A stretch of 64,000 nt of DNA from assembly GCA_023213395.1 (NCBI GenBank), contig CM041465.1, forward strand, positions 147,753,741-147,817,740, in the 5' to 3' direction. The position numbers and the translations under genes are program-made. The notes beneath the pieces are model-generated. The model searched no databases and was not told where the DNA came from. It worked only from the letters and a program-made list of their open reading frames with translations. Positions 10,048 through 19,198 of the stretch are shown in pieces. This DNA is from Cycas panzhihuaensis. Its lineage: Eukaryota > Cycadophyta. The stretch's first letter is position 1; every line of letters begins with the position of its first letter.

Positions 10048-10425
10048 ATCAAAAGAGGATGAAGTACAATAGAAAGTCCTCTTAAAATGTTCTCAAAGGA
10101 GGACAAAGTACAATAAAGTCTCCCCTTTAAAATACTCTCAAAGTACATTAAAGAATCCTCCTTAAAATAGAGTCAAAGATATGCTCTAAAGAGGATAAAG
10201 AACTTGAGAAAATGCTCATAAAGTACTCTTACATTGAAGCCAAAAATGCCTTTAAAAAAAAAGACAAACTCCTTAGGGTATTATACCCTTTTATACCACC
10301 AAAAAATGTACCTTGAAAAAGAGGATTAAATGTATTGAAAGTTCCTCTTAAGGTACTTTACATATCACTAATAGATACTTTAAAGAGGATAAAATATTCT
10401 AAGAAACTCCTCTTAAAGTATCTTT
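10048..10425. repeat. Array of short inverted repeats (AGAGGA...TCCTCT) in the K leader
   Basis: Several ~40-50 bp units each form an imperfect hairpin whose arms are of the type cttnaaagagga and tcctcttaaag. The clearest are near 10315-10360 (arms ending agagga and tcctcttaaggt) and 10377-10421 (ctttaaagagga with tcctcttaaag). Weaker units start near 10050, 10100 and 10185. The duplicate has the same array at 29041-29415. Confidence 0.65.
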
Positions 10426-10675
10426 TAAAATGGAACTTAATAATGCCATTTTACGTCACCAAAATACTCTCATAATACACTTTAGAAAAGGACAAAATAT
10501 CATATTTAATATCCTTTTTAATTGTAAAGCCCACTTCAATAAAACAATTTCTTCTGAAATGTTTCAAATGAATATACTTTTAAATGATAGAGTGTCAAAC
10601 TTATAAATAAATTATTATTAAAAGGTATATTTATCAGAATATTCTAATGTTTATAATGTAAAGTAATAAATATTA

Positions 10676-10677
<2 letters not shown>

Positions 10678-10719
<42 letters not shown>
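10678..10719. repeat. (TA)n microsatellite
   Basis: About 20 TA units interrupt the leader of K between the hairpin array and a GC-rich block. The duplicate run at 29672-29711 is slightly shorter. Length differences in such runs are common and also prone to sequencing error. Confidence 0.95.
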
Positions 10720-10721
<2 letters not shown>

Positions 10722-10743
10722 TATCGATTTATAGGGCAGTGGG

Positions 10744-11094
10744 TCATCGAATTTTATCCTGTCGATTCTGAACGGCTCCGGCGGATAACTGGTGGCCCAG
10801 ACGGTGTGAGTCAATGGGCAGCTCCCCTGGACCAGGCCTTGGCAGCGGCGGGTGGCAATGGTGTGTGTAGAGTCCAATGGATTGACGATGGTAGTACTCG
10901 AACGGGCAGACGGCAAATGATGACGGCTCGCAGGTGGCGACAGTCGTACGAAGGGCGTCGTCTCCAGGGTATTCCCTTTGTATATACGAGCAACAGGTGG
11001 GCAACGACAGGTCAGTGGCTGGCTCCCATCGTAGGTGGCGGAAGCTCCATAGTGGCGGCCAATAGCATGCAGTCAATTCTCGGTTGAGCACCAT
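10744..11094 (-). CDS. Leader ORF in the GC-rich block of K, unknown function
   Basis: A 116-codon minus-strand frame sits between the primer site and the degenerate body, in clearly GC-richer sequence than its surroundings. It contains Pro/Arg/His-rich stretches (HHCHPPLPRPGPGELP) and no domain I know. G has a leader ORF at the equivalent place (56774-57085). The frame differs between duplicates because of clustered differences, so protein coding is doubtful. It could equally be a conserved non-coding packaging or leader region. Confidence 0.25.
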   Translation of the reverse strand: MVLNRELTACYWPPLWSFRHLRWEPATDLSLPTCCSYIQREYPGDDALRTTVATCEPSSFAVCPFEYYHRQSIGLYTHHCHPPLPRPGPGELPIDSHRLGHQLSAGAVQNRQDKIR

Positions 11095-11732
11095 GCAGGG
11101 TTAGCTGTACAGGGGATGTGCAATCGACTGTCATCCTGGCTATGAGGAAACGACAGTAGCAATCCACAGTACCTTTAGCGAACGAAAGATAGAGGGCGAC
11201 ACAACAACAACGGGTGGTTGTCTTATGCATACAAGAATGAGTTACACTAACAGAAGCTGTCTTTTTCATTGACGGTACCCATTACTTATTTCGTTGTCTC
11301 ATGTCCTGCCACAGGGACCAACAGGTATTGTAGGGTGGACAGATGCTACCTCTGAGACTGGGCTAGAAGCTTCATTGTAACCGGTCTGTTATTTTAACCT
11401 TCATGTAGCCTGAGCATATAGAATAGCATGCTCACAATGAATTTCTTCAAGATAGATAGCTCTTGCAGCTTAGAGCACAGGCTGTGATTTTTAGCAGGAG
11501 CTAACTCCATACAAACAAACAGAAATTATTCCCTAAAATTTCACACAACCCTATCTGAATCTTAGTTAGTACATACACTGAGTTTAGCAGTCATAGAATT
11601 CTGATAATGGATAGCAACTTGTAGCATTTTATCCCACAGAATTCACATATTGATTGATATAAGAGGATGGCTATTTAGGACAGAATTTAGTGCACAAACA
11701 TGGCAGAATTTAAGACAAATGTCAAAAACTTG
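11095..11732 (-). other. 5' leader of K next to the primer site
   Basis: No recognisable gene. The stretch joins the GC-rich block to the primer site at 11733-11744. It is nearly identical in the duplicate (30076-30713). Confidence 0.5.
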
Positions 11733-11744
11733 GCTCTGATACCA
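11733..11744 (-). promoter_or_regulatory. Primer binding site of K (initiator-tRNA-Met type)
   Basis: The minus strand reads tggtatcagagc, the consensus copia primer site, directly abutting the LTR end at 11745. Confidence 0.9.
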
Positions 11745-12105
11745 TGTAAGAATGAGGGGATAAAAGTTAATCTTACAACATAAAATCACATGCAAGAAGC
11801 AAGAGGTGATGATACGTCAACAAGACTAAACTCTCCAAATTCTCATTAAAAAATATGAATGATACAAGTGCATATTTATAAGTTTAAACCATGTCTAAAC
11901 ATAGGAGTTGGTTCAACAACTCCCATGATTTTTGGTGTGCTAACTACCTCATTAATAGTTGAGCATCTTTGACTTCTAGAACTTTTGACTAAGAATCTTC
12001 TTTCACTAGAATATTCTCATCAAGAATATTCTATGTGAGCAATTATTCTAATAAAATGAAATGAACTTAAATGGACATGTAATGGGAATGTACATTATTC
12101 CAACA
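11745..12105 (-). repeat. 5' LTR of K
   Basis: 361 bp with ends TGTTGG and CTTACA on the minus strand, nearly identical to 8395-8756, so K inserted relatively recently. The flank is taccctgg, matching the accctg at the left flank except for one extra base. Confidence 0.9.
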
Positions 12106-13415
12106 TACCCTGGCCACACTACTTGTGGTGGAATGTTCAAACCTTTATACTTCAACAAATCACATAATAGTCCTACATCCTAAAGTGCGTCCAGTTGGGG
12201 TAGTGTTGGTATTTCTCCCAAATGTAACTGGGCAACTTCTCGAGTTAGTTCTTCATTCATCTTTCAAGCACTCTGCTATTTCGCATGATGTTCTCTCATC
12301 TGTTGCTATAATTCCATGCATCTTTGGGTATCTTCATCGGTCTTTAAAATCTAGGCTCCGAGTTGATGGAATACGTGCTAGAGATCCTCTGGGATATGTT
12401 TATCAAAAATTTTCCTTGAATTTCTCCAATTACATTGTAACTTCATCTACATCATCTACCCATTTCAATATAAATGTTTTCAAGGACTGTAATTTTGATT
12501 CGGTCTCATGAAGTTGTTGCTCCAACTAAACTGTGTGTTGCACATCCAGTGGTGGCTTCTTTGTTCTACTTTCCAATTCTATCACTAGCTGACGTGTCAC
12601 CTACGCTAGAAATGAGGTTTTCCATTGTGTGATATCTTTGTGGGTCACACTCCATCGTATTTAACCTATCTTCCAAAACTCCCTTGTCCATTGAATATTC
12701 CACTTCAACCAGCTAATTTCTCAATTGCTCAATGATTTCATGTCATTACTTTTCCTGGGCTATTTTCTTCCTCTTCTGTCTTTCCATTTCTCCTTCGACT
12801 GGTTCTGAAATCACGAGCTAAGGATGGCTTCTGAGTTCTCCTTGCACAAGTGTTGCACTTTCTTCACTAACTTTTCTTTTTCCTAATCTAATCTGCTCTC
12901 TCATTTCCTCATCCTTCTCTTCTATTTCTCGCCTTTCTTTTTTCTCTTACGAGGTCTCCTCTTCTCATGGTTTCACTTCCTTTGTCATAGTCTTACTTAG
13001 TGTTAGACTAGCTACCTAATATTGACCAAGGAGCCACTTTTTAGCCTTACCGTGTTTCTACCCATTTTGGATTTTGAATGTTTCCTTTATTGAATACTTC
13101 AGTCTAGCAAGCAAGAGGTGCTTGACCTTCCTTTGGAACCAAAGAATGTAATTTAGGACATCGTCAAGAGTAAATCCTGAAGTAGAGTGACATGATAGAA
13201 TGTCACTGACTTTGTGGTTTCTCGAATTGTTTCCAAACTCTTAAGAAGCTGTTGGGTCACAAATTCTACCCAGTTAAACTGGTTTCCTTTTACTACTTGA
13301 TTTATCATGCTTCTTAAGTTTGTTGGTACATAAAAGTTTTTCTGGTTCAAGATTACTCTATTGAAAATAAAATGCGTTATCCACCGTTTCTCTTCTGATC
13401 GTATCCCTGTGATGC
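12106..13415 (-). pseudogene. Downstream extra ORF of gypsy M, C-terminal part
   Basis: The minus strand at 13153-13400 reads a long open stretch with RWITHFIFNRVILNQKNFYV, FNWVEFVTQQLLKSLETIRE and FYHVTLLQDLL. Its style matches the large plant-transposon-type proteins found as additional ORFs in Athila/Tat gypsy elements. Further down (12125-13000) the minus strand is Lys/Glu/Arg-rich and looks coiled-coil, with many stops. B splits it from its N-terminal part at 18691-19087. The family name is my inference from style; no catalytic motif is visible. Confidence 0.4.
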
Positions 13416-13626
13416 TGTAAACGGTAATGTTTTATCTAGGGTTATAACACATGACTAAAATGTTTTGTAAGGGTCTTGTATCTCTCCCCCTTTCTCTCTC
13501 AAAGTGACAAGTGGCACCATTCTATTGAGCGGTTGCCATTTGTACTTACTCTATAACTGTACATATAGACAAAGAATCATCAATAAAGGATAGAGAGAAT
13601 TCCTCCATCATTTTTGTTTTGTTACA
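13416..13626 (+). repeat. 5' LTR of B
   Basis: 211 bp, starting TGTAAACGGTAATG and ending ttttgttaca, matched by 18485-18690. It contains a TATA-like stretch (tataactgtacatatagac) near 13550-13570, a plausible promoter for the element RNA. The short length is typical of small copia LTRs. Confidence 0.9.
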
Positions 13627-13637
13627 TGGTATCAGAG
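13627..13637 (+). promoter_or_regulatory. Primer binding site of B (initiator-tRNA-Met type)
   Basis: tggtatcagag directly after the LTR matches the copia primer site. The duplicate continues tggtatcagagc at 32610-32621. Confidence 0.9.
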
Positions 13638-14346
13638 TGGGTTCTCAGGTCCTCCTGCCTGTGAAAGAGCAAATTAGGGTTTTATTAAAGGAAGAAGAAG
13701 ATTGGAATCAAGTTGTTGCCAAAAGACTCTGCCATCTGAGGTTAGTTTGTTCAAGACAAACTTCAAGCCAGAATTGTACGGTATTGTACGTTCGTACGGA
13801 TGTGTGTGGAGTTGTACATAAGTCAAAATTCAAAGTCGTCAGAATTTGATGAAACTTACCGAGATTATAGATCGGGGCCTCCTCTACATGTTTTCCTTCT
13901 GCGTCAACATCATTTGAAGCTCTTTTCACCCAGTTTCGGGCAGATTCAAGGTCGCGCAGGTTTGTAGCCTCTTCTCAAGATTTTTCTTCAAAATCCAACT
14001 TAAATCTCTAGTACAAAGTATCTAAAACTTTCCTCATCACTGGACAAAGGCTTTAAGTCAGTTTTATCAAGATTTCATCTCAGTTTTTTAGGATTTTTCT
14101 TCAATTTTTCCAAAATCCCTTGGGCGGCGTGGGTTTGGACCTTTCTCTGTTCGTTTCTTTCAAGTCTGAAAGCAAATTGAGAAACTAATACCAGATTTGG
14201 ATACCCATTTGGGAGTTCTTTCAATTGAGACCCTTTTTCCTCTCATTTGTGCAACTTGAGTTTCGTACGAAAATCCGTACATCTGGTCGTACAACAGTCT
14301 GTACAGTCATTTAAAACTTAATTTTCTGTCTTCATACAAGTCAACC
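13638..14346 (+). other. 5' leader of B
   Basis: Untranslated leader between primer site and the gag start codon. It carries two clusters of GTAC/CGTACG palindromes (13777-13802 and 14261-14310). Short reading frames here are not conserved domains. No gene seen. Confidence 0.6.
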
Positions 14347-15317
14347 ATGGCCTTCTCTGCTAGATCATTGCCTAAAAGTGATAAACTCACTGAAATGAAC
14401 TTCAACATTTGGAAGATAAAAATGGAAGGATTGTTGAGAGCAAAACATGGCTGGAGAATTACCATTGGGGATGAAAAACAACCCTCTGATGTGGTAGGCT
14501 TAATCAATTGGGAGGAAAGAAATAATATTGCCATTTCTGTTCTCAAACTTTCAATCTTGGACTCCCTGTTAGTATATGTTGATGGTCTTGAGAACGCTAA
14601 TGAAATTTGGAAAATAATGTCTTCCATGTTTAGTAGAAAGAATGAAGCAAGAATTATGGCCCTAAGAGAAGAACTCTATAAACTTAAGATGAGGGAGGGT
14701 CAAACTGTATTTGAATTCATAACCAAGTTAACCAACATCAAAGCATCCTTCTCACGAAGGAGACAAATTAAGCGTCTGAGTTGATATATCTTGTGCTTAA
14801 CAAACTCCCAAAACCATTTGATAATATGGTAAACATGTTGATGTGGAGGGAGACAAGCAACTACAATGACCTTTGACACTCTGACAGGTCATATGTTCAG
14901 CCAAGAGCAAAGGAATCAGAGATATGAAGAGGACTCAAAAATTGAAGAAGCCTTTATCACCAAGCTTCATTTGGGAGGTAGAGGATGAGGTCAGCTTAAT
15001 CCCAGGCTACGAGGAAGAACACCAACAGGCTACAAGGGACGTTGGAGGGAAGGAAGAGGACGAGGAAGAATGGCTAACAATGCACCTCGAGATGCTAGAA
15101 TGTGTTATAATTGCGGAAAACCAGGCCACTTTTCGAGTAACTGTAGAGCATTCGACGTCTATTACCATTGCGGACAAACGGGCCATTTTCCATACCAATG
15201 CTATCAGAGACGAGCCGAAATTCAAAAGGGAAAACTACAGGTGACTGGAAATTACAGCAGAGAAAAGGACACGACAGAAGAAGAAGTCGAAACAACTTTC
15301 TGTGCAGGAGAAAACTA
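14347..15317 (+). pseudogene. gag: gag of B: capsid region plus two zinc knuckles
   Basis: The start codon 14347 opens MAFSARSLPKSDKLTEMNFN, a typical copia Gag beginning. The capsid block IWKIMSSMFSRKNEARIMAL...LREELYKLKMREGQTVFEF is followed by a break near 14745-14790 that is absent in copy 2 (33326-33970). The tail is Arg/Gly-rich and carries CYNCGKPGHFSSNC (CCHC intact) and a second knuckle, YYHCGQTGHFPYQC, whose first Cys is Tyr in both copies. Gag would form the particle shell and bind the RNA. A TAG at 15318-15320 closes the frame just before protease. Confidence 0.85.
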
Positions 15318-15320
15318 GTA

Positions 15321-15690
15321 TGTAGATTCAGGAGCTTCACATCACATGACGGTGATTGAAGAATGGTTTGAAGTTATCAAACTTTATGATCTCAGTAAAT
15401 CAATAGAGCTAGGAGACAACTTCCCCTTACACATAAAGGGAATAGGACAAATTGCTATACTAATTGATGGAAAAATTCAATGTATAGGCAATGTCTTTTT
15501 TGTACTTGGGATGAAAAAGAATCTTTTGTCAGTATCACAGTTGAGTGATAAAAAGTTGAGAACAATATTTGATGAATATGGTTATTGTTACATTCTTGAT
15601 ATGAAAAAGAACGGCACTGTGATAGCCAAAGGAGAAAAATGCAATAGGTTGTATAAACTTCTCCACTCCTATCTTTGCTGATAAAGTCCC
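15321..15690 (+). CDS. pol: Copia protease and linker of B
   Basis: Directly after the TAG the frame reads YVDSGASHHMTVIEEW, with the D-S-G active site intact, then GIGQIAIL and VLGMKKNLLSVSQLS. The frame is the same as that of the zinc knuckles, so a single stop separates Gag from Pol; the family normally has Trp before the YVDSG. The end is disturbed near 15660-15690, where copy 2 (34326-35231) reads through without a break. Confidence 0.87.
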
Positions 15691-15697
15691 CACAAAA

Positions 15698-16672
15698 ATG
15701 TTCTTTGATGTAAAAGCTTTTGCTATAAGCAGCACTGATACTAATGAAATGTGGCATTTGAAGTATGGTCATATTTCCCATGATAGGTTAGAAAAATTAA
15801 AGAAACACAAGATGGTGAATGGTTTACTAGATATTTCTTTCAATTACTTTGTATGTAAGGGCTGCATGATGGGAAAACAACACAAGATTCCATTCTCAAA
15901 AGGCACATGGCATGTGCAAAATAAGCTGGAATTGATACACACTAATCTATGTGGCCCATTCACGCCAATTTCAACAAATGGAGCAAGGTATTTCTTAACT
16001 ATCATTGATGATTTCTCCAGAAAAACATGGGTGCATTTTCTTTCTAGTAAATCAGAAGCATTTAGCTACTTCAAAGAATTCAAGGTTGAAACTGAATTAG
16101 AAAGCAGTCAAAAAATCAAATGTATTCGTTCAGATAGAGGAGAAGAGTTTGCATCTAATGATTTCCTCCATTTTTGTAAAATACATGGAATTCATAGACA
16201 GTTTACAACCCCTTATACACCTCAATCTAATGGGGTTGCAGAAAGGATGAATAGAACAATTGTGGAAATGGCTCAATGCATGCTAAACAACAGTGAAATA
16301 ACAAAGAAATATTGGGCAGAAGTTGTACACACAGCTGTATATTTAATCAATAGAAGTCTAACTCAGTCTCTAGATAACATAACGCCTAAAGAAGCTTGGA
16401 CAGGACATAAGCCCAATGTAAGTCATTTAAAAGTCTTCGGTTGCAAGGCGTATGTTCACATCCCTGACAAGAGAAGGACTAAGTTGGATAATAAAAGCAT
16501 AGAATGCATAATGGTTGGGTACAATAGTCGCTCAAAAGCATACAGATGTCTTGATCCAAAAACAGACAGACTTTATGTGAGTAGGGATGTAATCTTTGAT
16601 GAAAAGAAAGAATGTGTTAACACAATACTTCAAGAAGTTGATGAAGGCAACCCAAATTTACATTCTACTTAG
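15698..16672 (+). CDS. pol: Integrase of B (open, first catalytic Asp changed)
   Basis: A 324-codon open frame holds the zinc domain WHLKYGHISHDRL...CKGCMMGKQHK with both Cys, then the core. The first catalytic Asp is Asn (LIHTNLCGPF instead of HTDLCGP) and this is shared by both copies. The second Asp is kept in IRSDRGEEF, and the Glu in NGVAERMNRT. The frame runs through the copia integrase C-terminal block (KRRTKLDNKSIECIMVGYNS) to a stop at 16670-16672. Length and order are normal. The Asn makes it unlikely to be active. Confidence 0.9.
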   Translation: MFFDVKAFAISSTDTNEMWHLKYGHISHDRLEKLKKHKMVNGLLDISFNYFVCKGCMMGKQHKIPFSKGTWHVQNKLELIHTNLCGPFTPISTNGARYFLTIIDDFSRKTWVHFLSSKSEAFSYFKEFKVETELESSQKIKCIRSDRGEEFASNDFLHFCKIHGIHRQFTTPYTPQSNGVAERMNRTIVEMAQCMLNNSEITKKYWAEVVHTAVYLINRSLTQSLDNITPKEAWTGHKPNVSHLKVFGCKAYVHIPDKRRTKLDNKSIECIMVGYNSRSKAYRCLDPKTDRLYVSRDVIFDEKKECVNTILQEVDEGNPNLHST

Positions 16673-17443
16673 TTAGAAGATAAGTTAGACATTACTTCTG
16701 AAAGTATTGAGGCAGAAGTTGACATCTCAGAGGACACATCTCCAGATAGTGATTCCAGCATTCAGTCAGATACACAACAAGGTAGCGGTTCAAATACTCA
16801 TTTCGAAGATGAAGAAGTCAGATAATTACAAGAATGTTCCTAAAAAAGAGTACCAAAATGGTATCTCAAAACCCTTGAGGAAACAAAAGGAGAAATTTTT
16901 GAACAACGAACCAAATCTCGGAAACCACAAGCCTTGACTTGCTCCATCGAACCAAGTTCTTATGAAGAAGCAAGCAGTGCTCAAAACTGGAAAGCAACAA
17001 TGGACTTAGAGATTGAAGCCATACATAGAAACAAAACATGGGATCTGGTATTGGCTCAAGATAAACCCATTGTAAATTGTAAATGAGTATACAAAATAAA
17101 GGAAAAACCAAACAGAGAGGTTGAGAAATACAAGGCAAGACTGGTAGCAAAAGGCTACACACAAGCAGTCAGAATCGACTATGAAGAAACATTTTCACCA
17201 GTAGCCAAATTGAATGCAGTGAGAATGATGATTGTTTTTGCTACCCAAAAAGGTTGGAAGATTTATCAAATAGACATTAAAAGTGCATTCTTAAATGGAG
17301 ATCTACAAGAAGAAGTGTATATGTATCAGCTAGGAGGATACATAAAACCAGGTCAAGAAAATATGATCTGTAAATTAAGAAAGGCATTGTATGGACTCTA
17401 CAATCACCAAGAGCCTGGTACACTAAGTTGGACTCATATCTAA
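16673..17443 (+). pseudogene. pol: RT N-terminal half of B
   Basis: An acidic Ser-rich hinge is followed by SYEEASSAQNWKATMDLEIE, a TGA in place of Trp (NCK-stop-VYKIK, 17084-17086), [12 protein letters not shown], and from 17210 an open piece with QIDIKSAFLNGDLQEEVYM that keeps the first catalytic Asp. The frame changes at the YGL...QEPG point near 17400-17430, in both copies. The TGG-to-TGA stop is a C-to-T type change on the minus strand. Confidence 0.85.
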
Positions 17444-18186
17444 CTCAAAATGGCTTCCATCGATGCGAATCAGATCATAGTCTGTATGTAAAAAGCAATC
17501 AAGGTTTAATCTCTATCATAGTGGTATATGTAGATGAGATGTTGATTACTGGAGATGACAAAAATTCAATAACATTCATTAAAAGTAGGTTTGAAAAGGT
17601 TTTCGAAATGACAGATCTGGGAATGTTGCACTACTATCTTGGAATAGAAATAGTACAAAACGATCATTTTACTACTCTTTCACAAACCAGATATGTCAAA
17701 AACTTTTTAAGTAAGTTTAAAATGGAAAGTTGCAATAGTGTCAGCACACCAATGGAAATCGGGTTAGTGTTGAATGCAGAACAAGAAGCACATCCTGTTG
17801 ATGCAACGTTGTACAAACAATTGGTTGGAAGCCTAATTTATCTCACAACCACACGTCCTGATATTTCATATGCTGTTGGTATAATCTCCAAGTTTATGGA
17901 AAGTCCCAAAATTCCTCACTTGAATGCTGCAAAGAGAATTTTACTATATCTAAAAGGAACCATGAATCTTGGTTTAAGATATGACAAGGAAAACAATATA
18001 AAATTGACCGGTTTCTGTAACTCTGACTGGGCTGGAGACAGAACAAATAGAAAATTGACATCAGGATGTTGTTTCTTCCTGGGAAGATATTTGATCTCCT
18101 GGAGCAGTAAAAAGCAACACACTGTTGCATTGTCTTCTACAGAAGCAGAATACAAGTCGGCAGTTAATGCAACATGCGAAGGATAA
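17428..18186 (+). CDS. pol: RT C-terminal half and RNase H of B
   Basis: A 252-codon open stretch begins at the thumb side with FHRCESDHSLYVK and contains IIVVYVDEMLITGDD, in which the YVDD box is YVDE, then MTDLGMLHYYLGIEI and the RNase H blocks LTTTRPDISYAVG, CNSDWAGDRTNRKLTSG and LSSTEAEY. It ends at a stop after ATCEG. The Asp-to-Glu change in the catalytic box is shared by copy 2. Copy 2 is broken within this stretch near 37000-37140, where this copy is open. Confidence 0.9.
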   Translation: MDSYLTQNGFHRCESDHSLYVKSNQGLISIIVVYVDEMLITGDDKNSITFIKSRFEKVFEMTDLGMLHYYLGIEIVQNDHFTTLSQTRYVKNFLSKFKMESCNSVSTPMEIGLVLNAEQEAHPVDATLYKQLVGSLIYLTTTRPDISYAVGIISKFMESPKIPHLNAAKRILLYLKGTMNLGLRYDKENNIKLTGFCNSDWAGDRTNRKLTSGCCFFLGRYLISWSSKKQHTVALSSTEAEYKSAVNATCEG

Positions 18187-18470
18187 TGGATCAGACAACT
18201 CTTGAAAGATCTAGGAGAAGAGTAAACAATGGCCACTCAAATATTTTGTGATAATCAAAGTATAATAAAAATGACAAAAAATCCAGTACTGCATGCTAGA
18301 ACAAAACATATAGAGATATACCATCATTTCATCAGAGAAAAAGTACAGGACAGAGAAATCGAGCTTTAACATTGCCCTTTAGGAAATCAAACTGTTGATG
18401 TTCTTACCAAATCTCTTAGTAGAGAAAAAATTATTGTCTTCAGAAATCTATTAGGATTAAGATAGATAAA
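18187..18470 (+). pseudogene. pol: C-terminal pol tail of B
   Basis: After the stop the same protein continues as WIRQLLKDLGEE, FCDNQSIIKMTKNPVLHART, IYHHFIREKVQDREIEL, VLTKSLSREKI and FRNLLGLR, with stops at about 18223 and 18367. This is the usual end of copia RNase H. Confidence 0.8.
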
Positions 18471-18473
18471 ACA

Positions 18474-18484
18474 TTAAGAGGGGG
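18474..18484 (+). other. Polypurine tract of B
   Basis: Purine-rich ttaagaggggg directly precedes the TGTAAAAGG start of the 3' LTR. Confidence 0.75.
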
Positions 18485-18690
18485 TGTAAAAGGTAATGTT
18501 TTATCTAGGGCTATAGCACGACTAAAATGTTTTGTAAGGGTCTTCTATCTCTCTCCCTTTCTCTTTCAAAGTGACAAGTGGCACCATCCTGTTCAGCGGT
18601 TGCCATTTGTACCTTCTTTATAACTGTATATATAGACGAATCATCAATAAAGGATAGAGAGAATTCCTCCATCATTTTTGTTTTGTTACA
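18485..18690 (+). repeat. 3' LTR of B
   Basis: 206 bp, TGTAAAAGG to ttttgttaca, matching the 5' LTR at 13416-13626 with scattered changes. Flank aatgc resembles gatgc at the 5' side. Confidence 0.9.
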
Positions 18691-19087
18691 AATGCGAATT
18701 CTCGAACTTGATATGTCTTGTTCGCATGCTCCAATCTGTTTTACGGCTGCTTCTCTTGAAATCTTCTTGTCCCTAGATATTTCTTTTCCCTTGCTGGGTA
18801 AACCAGTCAGGATCGCTACATTTTCGACTGATATCTCCAGGATTCTAAGCTGCAAGGATAAGATGGTAGTTATCAAAGATAAAAATTTTGGAAAAATTTG
18901 GAAACGTATTGACAAGGATATATTTGTCAAACCTGCCGTTGATCATTATCTTTTCGCGTTTATCTGTGAAACTCATTTGGAGCCATTTGGCTTGAATTCT
19001 GGGATTATCGTTCTCTCTAAAAATGATGTTCTTCTCGATATCTCTAATTTTTGACATCATGCAGATTTCTACTCTGCTCCTGTGCAA
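18691..19087 (-). pseudogene. Downstream extra ORF of gypsy M, N-terminal part
   Basis: The minus strand reads MSKIRDIEKNIIF, NGRFDKYILVNTFPNFSKIF and, after a stop, NPGDISRKC and WFTQQGKRNI up to the B insertion. It lies downstream of the integrase tail on the same strand, the place of the env-like or additional ORF in Athila-type gypsy elements. It continues on the other side of B at 13415. No known catalytic motif is seen. Confidence 0.4.
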
Positions 19088-19198
19088 AGTCTTCTACTCT
19101 GAACTAGGAATTGTCAATGCCAACTGATTGATTTAAAAGAATTGAGGAAGTTCTTCCTAAGCGCTTCTATGCATGTCATAGATTTTTCACCGATTCTG

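Larger units (their letters stand above)
8395..12105 (-). mobile_element. Non-autonomous copia-type LTR element K
   Basis: Two LTRs (8395-8756 and 11745-12105), a polypurine tract complement after the first and a consensus primer site before the second define a 3.7-kb minus-strand element. Both flanks carry accctg, directly at the left and one base away at the right, as expected of a target-site duplication. The interior has lost gag, protease, integrase and RT; only an RNase H tail remnant remains. LTR and leader resemble G (52057-57565), so K may be a deletion derivative mobilised by that family. Confidence 0.85.
13416..18690 (+). mobile_element. Ty1/copia LTR retrotransposon B, full length, inactive
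   Basis: LTRs at 13416-13626 and 18485-18690 enclose primer site, leader, gag, protease, integrase, RT, RNase H and polypurine tract in copia order. Flanks gatgc (13411-13415) and aatgc (18691-18695) look like a 5-bp target duplication with one mismatch. It inserted into the extra ORF of gypsy M. Several stops are shared with the duplicate (32401-37664), so B was dead before duplication. C (39617-47891) is a related family member. Confidence 0.93.

Noticed and set aside
10678-10719. TA run as a promoter TATA region
   Set aside because: It is a simple microsatellite in the middle of an element leader, not placed before an LTR transcript start.
12125-12511. 128-codon plus-strand frame
   Set aside because: It lies antisense to the decayed gypsy extra ORF and matches no family; it is longer in copy 2 only because of an indel. 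Treated as a shadow.
18578-19054. 158-codon plus-strand frame next to the B LTR
   Set aside because: It starts inside the B 3' LTR and runs antisense across the gypsy extra ORF; in copy 2 it is much shorter. Not a gene.
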